Source: Amborella trichopoda
Lineage: Eukaryota > Streptophyta > Magnoliopsida > Amborellales > Amborellaceae
DNA length: 64,000 nucleotides
Direction of reading: 5' to 3'
NCBI RefSeq assembly: GCF_000471905.2
Contig: NW_006500103.1
Span: 2,524,336-2,588,335 of the forward strand
Part shown: positions 57,480 to 64,000 of the stretch, one piece after another
How the letters are laid out: each line of letters opens with the position of its first letter
Numbering within the stretch: position 1 is the stretch's first letter
The notes under the pieces: model-generated
Seen by the model: only the letters and a program-made list of their open reading frames with translations
Database searches by the model: none
Told to the model about the DNA's origin: nothing
Position numbers and translations under genes: made by a program

Positions 57480-57900
57480 TTAAGAAAAAGAAGCACCTTT
57501 TCATAATTTTCTCTCATCCGTCTCTGCCTACCCCTCGCATTTCCAAGGCCACAATCTCTCCGTTATTTAAAGATATTTTTAGAGAGAGAGAGGGAGAGCA
57601 AAGTTTTTAGAGAGAGAGAAGGAGAGAGATTTGAGACAAGAGTCTGGATTTTGGAGAGAAAGAGAGAGTAGAGCTTAGCCTTTCCAATTCCCCCCACCTC
57701 TAAAACATGAGATATTTTTAGAGAGAGAAAGAGAGAGAGAGAAAGAGAGAGGAGAGAGAAAGGGGTGGGTGGTGTGCGGCTCACAAGGAAGCCACTGGTG
57801 CTGGTTAGAAGTAGCTTTCCTCTAACGGACACGTGGCAACGTTCTCACCTCACCACGAATCTCTCGAAAAGTCCTCTTTTAGACGCTCTCTATATTTTAG
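57480..57900. promoter_or_regulatory. GA/CT-rich segment with a G-box
   Basis: Long agagag tracts (57580-57760) lead to CACGTGGC at 57830-57837. The look is that of a plant promoter or 5' leader, but no coding frame follows on either strand. Serine/leucine-rich frames here come from the CT repeats. Confidence 0.3.
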
Positions 57901-58137
57901 GCCCAAATACTCAAGCGTGCCAACACCTTGCTCGCACGTGAAACGGGCTTGGCTCAAGTGGCTTGTCAGGTGAGCCGGTCTAGAGCCATTTAAGCTGAGT
58001 CGAGCCGACAGTGGGAGATGTCCTTTCGAAAAACATGGAAATCACGGTTATGAACAGGCCGTTCTTGTTACTGTTATGTTACGTAAAGTATAACGGACTG
58101 TAGAGAAAGAATGATAAGTGATTAAAAATTGAAAAAA

Positions 58138-58490
58138 AGTGGATAAAGTTTATATAAGGTTGAACCCTTATAAGGTGCTTAGAGAACTTTTAAATTGATC
58201 ATTTCAACCTCAAGATGTGCAGATTTAAAGAAAAAAAAATTCTCATATAAAAAAAAAATAGTGCATGTTGTACCGAGTTATTGGACTAGCTATTTTCTAT
58301 AGATTTGCAAGTATTCACATATCTGCTCGATATAACTATTTTTCAAAATTTAAATTTCATAATTAGGGCCAATAGATTTTCTATCCATAATAAGGTTTCC
58401 ATCACCGCAACTATATCTCCAAGTAAATTTTAGAGATGTGCCTCATTCCTACAGTATAAAAAGAGAGCTTATTCAAACCCTACCCTTTCA
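58138..58490 (+). repeat. R family repeat
   Basis: Starts tggataaagtttatataagg, with a shortened left region. Inner word tttcaacctcaagatgtgc. Ends cagtataaaaagagagcttattcaaacc. Confidence 0.6.
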
Positions 58491-59235
58491 AAATCACTAA
58501 ACCACTCAGAACCAGAACTACCCAAGTTGTCGGGCAATCAGATGAGTTGCTATTTTATTTGAAAATCAGCTGAGTCGGGCATAAACTTGTTCGATTCTCT
58601 AACCCACTTGAGCACTAGACCGTGCGAGTCTAAGCTAGAATCTACATTTTTAAACACTGAACAAAACTAAGATGGCAAAAGAAAAACTGAAAATGATCAG
58701 CCATTTTCCATTTTTTGGCAAATAATTTAAAATCCTAAGTCTCCAAAGTTCATCCGACACTTTAATATAACGGGCGTTATATTCATAAGGCGTCCGTTAT
58801 AATTTGATCCACACCTGCGAGTGACACATACGGTAGTGAGGTTCACGTGACATCATCCAAAAGGTTTCAGACTTTCAGCTGAGGAAGGTGGCCTGTCAAT
58901 TTGCAGTTGAAATTATGAGACCAATCAAATTAAAATTGCACAAAATTTGTGAAAAACAAAAAAAATAGGGCCGATTTGCTGAGATACTAAGATCCCATGA
59001 ATTATTGCAAAAAGAAAAATATTTGAATAAGATTTTGTGGAAATAAATAGTAAGAGTAAAATCAAATAATATGGACCCACCCAAGGTTGGGCAGCAAATG
59101 AATTACTATAGATAAAGAGAAATAAAATAAACAAATAAATTTGGGTCCCCGGCTTTATAATTATCGACCAGGCCATGTAAGCTGGAGAAATAAATAAATA
59201 TCAAATAACCTGGACAAAACATAAAAAATAAATAA
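58491..59235. other. Intergenic
   Basis: Contains a 20-bp interrupted palindrome at 58764-58783 (aatataacg/gg/cgttatatt) followed by a second cgtccgttata word. No gene is seen; overlapping minus-strand frames at 58896-59176 are hydrophobic but unrecognised. Confidence 0.45.
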
Positions 59236-59613
59236 GGGTGCAAGTGGCATTCAGATGCATCCGTATCTATAGAAGTAAGGTGCACCTTAAAATTTTATCA
59301 TAGTATATAATTTTGATGTAAAATATTTTTAGGATTATCTCAAAATCTATTTTTATATCTAATTGTAAAATTTTAAAATTAAAAAATGTTAAAATCAAGT
59401 AGATCTATAAACATATGAAAATCTTGAAAATAATATGTTGTAAAATGCATCATTTTTTAGACTTAAACTCTTTTTATTTTTCACAGTCATACATCTCGAT
59501 GTCGATATGATCAATCAAAGGGTTTTTCAACATTAAAACTACCTTTTCCGATGGATTTTTGAGGTACATCTGTAGTTTTACATGTAAGGTTGCAACCTTA
59601 TATAAACTTTTTC
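59236..59613 (-). repeat. R family repeat with mixed ends
   Basis: The right end has taaggttgcaacctta-like tgtaaggttgcaacctta. The left end (gggtgcaagtggcattcag) has instead agatgcatccgtatct, a different short inverted word shared with U repeats. The direct words aataa flank both sides. Confidence 0.65.
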
Positions 59614-59654
59614 CAATAAATAATAGTATGCAAGATTTGGCTGAAAAACTTGTA

Positions 59655-60045
59655 ATATAAATAAAGGTTGAGGTATCTATGAGGCTTAAGATTTATAAAA
59701 ATAAAATAAATTCTCATCTCAAATCGTCGTCTAGAAAATATTTTTGGTGACGGTAATTTTTATGATGACTCTAAAATCAATTTTTAGCACCAACAATAAA
59801 ATTTGAAATTAAAAAAATGGAACAGATTTTACAGATCTGTGAACACTTATTTTTAAAAGCAAAATAGACAGCCTAGATAATTTGTTATAATATACACTAT
59901 TTTTAGAACTTGAAATCCTAATTTTTTTTCGCAACCATAATGTTTAAATTGAGACGATCGATGTAAAGGTTTTTCAATACTTGACTTGCAATTTTGAGGC
60001 GATGATTTACTTATTTTGATAGAATTGCAGCTCTATCAAATGATT
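59655..60045 (-). repeat. U repeat, reverse copy
   Basis: Same order as 22795-23110: tttatgatgactctaaaatc, cagatctgtgaacacttat, cgcaaccataatgtttaaa, ttgatagaattgcagctct. Confidence 0.6.
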
Positions 60046-60109
60046 TTTCATAAATAAAATTATTAATATTTATTAATTACCATTTTAAAATTTAGGAATT
60101 TAACAAGGA

Positions 60110-60625
60110 AAAAAGAGAGGGAAAACAGGCACTTAGAAGAGGCGGTTAAGAGTGGCCATCAAAGTCGCACGTGCAAAGAGACCGCACACTAAATCAAGCG
60201 GGGCCTGAGGCACGTGCGTGATCGATTGCGTCTTAGAGAGAGAAAGAGGGAGAGAGAGGGTGGGGGGCAAAGAGAGATAAAACAGCGACGTCTCATTTGG
60301 TTTTCTCTTTCTCCTTTCCTTTGCTTGCTTTTTTCTAAGATTTATCAGAGGGTGATTGTCGACTGCAACAAGAGAGAGAAAGTGACAGAGAGAGAGTGTG
60401 TGCAGAAGAGAGAGAGGGGCTAGGTATCAAAGCGAGGAGAGCGACTTACGAGAAGAGATAGAGAGAGAAAGAGACTTTCAGAAAAGGAGGGCTTGCACGA
60501 AGTGCAGTGGAGACAGTGCAGAGAGAGAGAGAGAGAGAGAGAGTGAGTGTTTGTGTGTGGTTTTAGAGAGAGAGAGACTGCAATCTAGAGTGAGAAAGGA
60601 GGGTCTCCACAGACACTCAACTCAG
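60110..60625 (+). promoter_or_regulatory. Promoter and first leader exon of the BEL1-like gene
   Basis: Two GCACGTGC G-boxes lie at 60167-60174 and 60210-60217. Downstream are GA-rich tracts (60236-60262, 60361-60420, 60517-60541), of the type bound by plant GAGA-binding (BPC) proteins. No convincing TATA box is seen. Transcription probably starts between about 60250 and 60360; this is inference. The first, non-coding exon would end at the donor CTCAG/GTAAC (60625/60626). Confidence 0.5.
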
Positions 60626-60957
60626 GTAACAAAAAAAAAAGAAAGGAAATCCTCACCCCACATGAGAAAAGGAAACACACACAAGGAAGAGAAGAAAAAG
60701 ACCCATCTTTGTCTCTCTCTCCTGTTCAGATCCCCATACTGACCACTCTCTCTCTCTCTGTATATCAGGAAGCCAGAAGCTCTCTCTTTCTCTCTCTAGG
60801 AGCCATATTCTCTCTCTCTCTCTCTAGAAGGAAGCTACCTCTTTCTATTTTGCAGGAAGCCATGCTGTTTCTCTCTCTTGCTGGAAAGTAGTAGTAACGC
60901 TTTCGCTCTCTAGAAAGAAGAAACTGACACTCTCTATACGTCTTTCTCTCTCTACAG
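60626..60957 (+). other. Probable 5' UTR intron
   Basis: Donor CAG/GTAACA at 60626 and acceptor tctctctctacag/G at 60957. Alternative acceptors of the same form lie at about 60773, 60798 and 60855 (tattttgcag). All are followed by ga(a)gcca, so the true 3' splice site is uncertain. Leader introns are known in BEL1-like genes. Confidence 0.5.
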
Positions 60958-60963
60958 GTAGCC

Positions 60964-61014
60964 ATGGCGAACCCCAGTTTCTCTCTCATCGACCAGCTTT
61001 CACCATGGTCGTAG
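60964..61014 (+). CDS. Upstream ORF overlapping the BEL1-like start
   Basis: A 16-codon ORF starts in a strong context (gccATGGcg) and ends at 61014, ten bases into the main frame and out of phase with it. If translated, it would limit use of the ATG at 61005 and favour the in-frame ATG at 61071. Its peptide (MANPSFSLIDQLSPWS) resembles nothing known. Confidence 0.45.
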   Translation: MANPSFSLIDQLSPWS

Positions 61015-62141
61015 TGGCCCTTTTCGAGCACCAGAACCCATCATTTCGGGCTCAAAAGGACCTCAATTCTATGTCCTCGACCTTCTTCCAGGACCCTTTG
61101 GGTAGAGAGAGACACTCAGGAGACGAACCCGAACCATCAACGATCGGAGCGCACATAGCGCAGCGCAGCCGGAGAGACAAGCTCAGGGTCCCGACAAACT
61201 CGAACCCTGCCGGGTTCGAGCACATCGAGCCCACCATCGAGCCCGGTGTCCATGGGTTCGAGCCCACCATGGTCCTGTCGGACATGTTCAACTTCAACAA
61301 CTCAGGTTCTGACCTCTTAGCCATGGCTCAAAGGTGCTCCAATTGGCGCCATGGCTCGAACCCACATCAGGAAAGCTCGGATTGGAGCTTTAATGGCGGT
61401 TTCAGCAGTGGGAGCAACAACGCAAGGGCTAATGGCCAAGCTATGCAGCTTTATCTGATGAATCCAGGAGGAGAGAGAAACTATGTCGGAGGAGAGAGAA
61501 ACAGTAGGGGCTGCTCTGAGACAGAGCCGCAGCAGGGGTCTGGCCAAACTGAGCTCCATATGCTGATTCCTGATCAGAATCAGAAGCAGGGTTTCTTGGA
61601 TTACCCAGTTTTGCTACAAGACCTTGAAAGCAATGATCATGGCTCCCTCTCTCTCTCTCTATCTCCTCTAAGACACCTGGATATGATGCAGCAAAACCCA
61701 ACTGTAAAATCCGGTCCAAAACCAGAGGATGAATTGAGAATGGACGGGATTGTGAATCTATTCTATGGGGCTAATAACCAGGCCAACAATGGTGGTTCTC
61801 TGATTTCATCAATGGCGGTTTCGGGGCTCCAAAACCAAAATTATCAAGCGGGGGCTTCGAGTTTCAGCCATAGCAGTTTGGGGTTAAGGAATTCGAGGTA
61901 TCTGAGACCAGCAATGGAGCTTCTAGAGGAGTTTTGCAGTGTGGGGCGAGGGAAATTTGGAGGATTGAGGAAGGAGAGATTTTTGAAAGGGAATTGTAGT
62001 GGTTTCGGTTCGAATTCGGGGGCAAATAACGCATCCACTTCTTCGAGCTCAAGGGAGCAGCCACCGCCACCTCCTCTCTCTTCGGCGGATCGGTTTGAGC
62101 ACCAGCGGAGAAAGGCCAAGCTCTTGTCTATGGTTGATGAG
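61005..62141 (+). CDS. BLH2/BLH4-like: BEL1-like homeodomain protein, SAW1/SAW2 (BLH2/BLH4) type, coding exon 1
   Basis: Transcription factor of the BELL branch of TALE homeodomain proteins, nuclear, which pairs with KNOX partners. SAW1/SAW2 limit KNOX expression in Arabidopsis leaves. The exon encodes 379 residues. Motifs: HIAQRSRRDKLRVP (50-63); MVLSDMFNF (89-97); AMQLYLMNP (146-154); ELHMLIP (183-189); HGSLSLSLSPL (212-222); LFYGANN (252-258); the SKY-box NSRYLRPAMELLEEFCSVGRG (296-316, split here as NSRYLRPAMEL and LEEFCSVGRG); and SADRFEHQRRKAKLLSMVDE (360-379), which opens the BELL domain. The last two blocks fit BLH2/BLH4 better than BEL1, PNY or ATH1. The KNOX-contact remainder and homeodomain lie past the window. 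Start: first in-frame ATG; Met23 at 61071 (MSSTFF) is a credible alternative. The frame running on past 62141 (ASLSLSLP) is intronic. Confidence 0.92.
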
Positions 62142-63982
62142 GCAAGTCTCTCTCTCTCTCTACCCTAACTATGCACGTCTAAAGAGCACAGTGCTCTCTC
62201 TCTCTCTACCCTAATTATGCACGTCTAATGAGCACAGTGCTCTCTCTCTCTCTAGAAAGTAGGGTGCATGTGTCGAAGAGCACACAAAGTTCTCTCCTCT
62301 CTCACTCTCGTGCATGTGAAGAGCTCTCTCTCTCTCTCTCTCTCAGTAATTCAAGGCAATTCTCCAGATTATGTTCTCTCTCTCTATTGCATGTGCAATT
62401 CAGAGCAATTCTCCAGATTACGTTCTCTCTGGTTCTAGATGAGAGCTCTCTACTGCATGTGCTTAGATAACATCTCTTCTGTCTCTCTCTCTATCTCGTG
62501 TTTTTGATGAGCCCAATAAATCCCCAACTCTCTCTCTCTTCCGTTTCCCCCCTCTCTCTCCTCTCTCTAGAGAAAGTAGTTTCTCTCTCCTCGTTCTCCT
62601 TCCTCTCTCAAAGGAAACCTCAGGTCCTCTTCACTGTTTTCTTATCAGGGGCCTATGCATTACTTCTTACTGTGAAAAACTTAGTTACTATTCATGGTTC
62701 TAATTTATTTTTTGACTTCTTTTTCCTTTGCTTCATTTTCCATAGATTATTGCTATAGGCTTTTTGCGTGATTCTGCCATGGTAGTGATTTATCAGAGAG
62801 AGTATACTGTTTTTGTATACCTCAGCGGTTGCCATACAAGGTAATGTCCACTTAGAAAAGACAGCACCCTTTGATTGGGGAAATCGCCATCACCCCCTAA
62901 AAAAAAATGCTTCATTTTTATTGTCTCTGAAAAAGCCACAGGCTGCTACTCCAAGAAATTCATTCCATTCAAGGTAAGTTTTTAGAGAGAGAAAGAAGAG
63001 AGAGAGAGAGAGAGTGTGTTTTCGATCCATATTTGACCTCAAGCCTCATACGATAGTGAATAGAATAGTAAATAAATTGCTTAAAGAAGGCCTACTGTTT
63101 CTTGGTATATTCTCTTCTCTTTCTCTCTCTCTCTAGCCTCCGCCCCATTTATTTATTCCTTCTGTTTCGGGTCTTTGGGGAAAGCCAGAAGGGGTTTCCT
63201 TTTCATTTGATGCCATTTTCTCATTAGGTAAACGATTGTTTCTCTCGCTAACTGAACCTGCAACAACTCAACAGAAGTTGTGTGAACAGGAAGGCGATGG
63301 GAGAGTACACTGGTATTCTGATACCAAGTATCAATCACCACCCATAAAACTTGCATTATGAAAATGGCAAAAGAAAAAAACAGAATGAATAGCTTTAAAA
63401 ACAGCAGATCCTGAACTCTAGAGTTGAAAATCAATGACCACCAAACTAAAAATTTAAGAAACAAAGTGAAAGACATTGAGAGAGACAGCTTTGTAGAGAG
63501 AGAGCTTTTTAGAGAGAGAAAGAGAGTTATTTTTGGAGTTAGTTCTGCAGCTGCCTAGGCATCAATACAGGATTTAATTTGTACTATTATCGATGAATGC
63601 AAAAATAAATGCAATGTTGAACCACCAGTATTCCATGTGTGTACATTTCTCCCTTTTGTTTCATTTCATGCATATAACAACCGTCTAATGCTTCACAAAG
63701 AAGACTGTGGAGTCTGTTGAGGTTGCTTATTTTTTTAGAAACCTATCTCTAGAGAGAGAGAGTATTGTTTCGTTTGCGTAATCTCTTTGTCATGGACAGA
63801 CAAACTCTTGTTTGATTTGTAAGTTTTGTATTGTGTGAGGAGAGAGAGATTATTGTTTGCTGTGTAATACTTGTAGAGAGAGACTACCTTTTGTTTTGTA
63901 TTGTATGATGAGATCTAAGAGAGAGAGAGAGAGAGGAGATCCTCACCAAACCATCCTCACCTTTCTCTCTCTACCGCTGCAG
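62142..63982 (+). other. First coding intron, GC-AG type
   Basis: The 5' boundary is GATGAG/GCAAGT and the 3' boundary CTGCAG/GTAGAC. The flanking codons join in phase 0 to read LLSMVDE-VDRRYS, the expected BELL-domain sequence, so the intron is 1841 bp. It is rich in (CT)n and (GA)n. A ~54-bp unit (ctaccctaactatgcacgtc..gagcacagtg) is duplicated at about 62161-62250, and attctccagattatgttctc recurs near 62359 and 62407. No other gene is supported inside. Confidence 0.85.
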
Positions 63983-64000
63983 GTAGACAGGAGATACAGC
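63983..64000 (+). CDS. BLH2/BLH4-like: BEL1-like gene, start of coding exon 2
   Basis: Six codons, VDRRYS, continue the BELL domain directly after the acceptor. In SAW-type proteins the equivalent residues are VDRRYNHY. The exon is cut by the window edge. Confidence 0.88.

Noticed and set aside
60398..60742. 114-codon Arg/Glu-rich frame in the BEL1-like leader
   Set aside because: Encoded by (GA)n runs and crosses a good splice donor at 60626. Better explained as untranslated leader.
62142..62168. Continuation of BEL1-like frame as ASLSLSLP
   Set aside because: Exon 2 at 63983 continues the BELL domain only if the exon ends at 62141. The extra residues come from an intronic (CT)n run.
62228..62758. 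Ser/Leu-rich frames after exon 1
   Set aside because: They lie within the first intron and are made of CT repeats.

Overview
The window is nuclear DNA from a flowering plant. It is AT-rich and dominated by degenerate transposable elements. It carries Ty1-copia retrotransposon remnants primed by initiator-Met tRNA, many non-autonomous DNA elements, long (CT)n/(GA)n tracts, one assembly gap and one ambiguous base. At the right edge is the first coding exon of a BEL1-like (BELL/TALE) homeobox gene. The species cannot be fixed from sequence alone. The low gene density, old diverged repeats and CT-rich leaders would suit an early-diverging angiosperm, but that is only an impression.

Layout. 0-4.7 kb: repeats around one short single-exon gene at 2542-2895, which encodes a conserved plant protein of unknown function. 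4.7-8.7 kb: tandem copies of a palindrome-ended repeat (called R here), a foldback MITE (T), a 29-bp minisatellite and other repeats. 8.7-15.7 kb: a copia complex. Element E1 (minus strand) has two LTRs, PBS, PPT and broken gag, protease, integrase and RT/RNase H remnants. It is fused head to head with a plus-strand fragment E2 of the same family. E2 lacks exactly a GT-AG-bounded 1354-bp block of the E1 leader. 15.7-30 kb: repeats, a long LTR, an RNase H remnant, a Mutator-like MITE pair (one copy with a perfect 9-bp target duplication) and a G-box cluster with no recognisable gene. 30.5-32.2 kb: E3, a deleted copia element with both LTRs. 35.5-37.2 kb: a 1.7-kb non-autonomous DNA element with an 8-bp target duplication. 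38-60 kb: more R, S, T and P repeats, a TRIM-like minus-strand LTR element (E4, 238-bp interior), the 20-N gap and a near-perfect 385-bp tandem duplication.

60-64 kb: the BEL1-like gene on the plus strand. It has two G-boxes, a GA/CT-rich leader with a probable 5' UTR intron, an upstream ORF overlapping the first start codon, coding exon 1 (379 codons) and a 1841-bp first intron. The reading frame requires this intron to use a GC-AG boundary. The first six codons of exon 2 end the window. Exon 1 carries the motifs of the SAW1/SAW2 (BLH2/BLH4) subgroup. The homeodomain lies beyond the window.

The most distinctive content is the R repeat family (about 16 copies plus a related group U). Its ends carry a short palindrome, and different subfamilies have different palindromes at the same place with base pairing kept. 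Repeat boundaries were set by eye and are approximate unless a target duplication or splice site fixes them.
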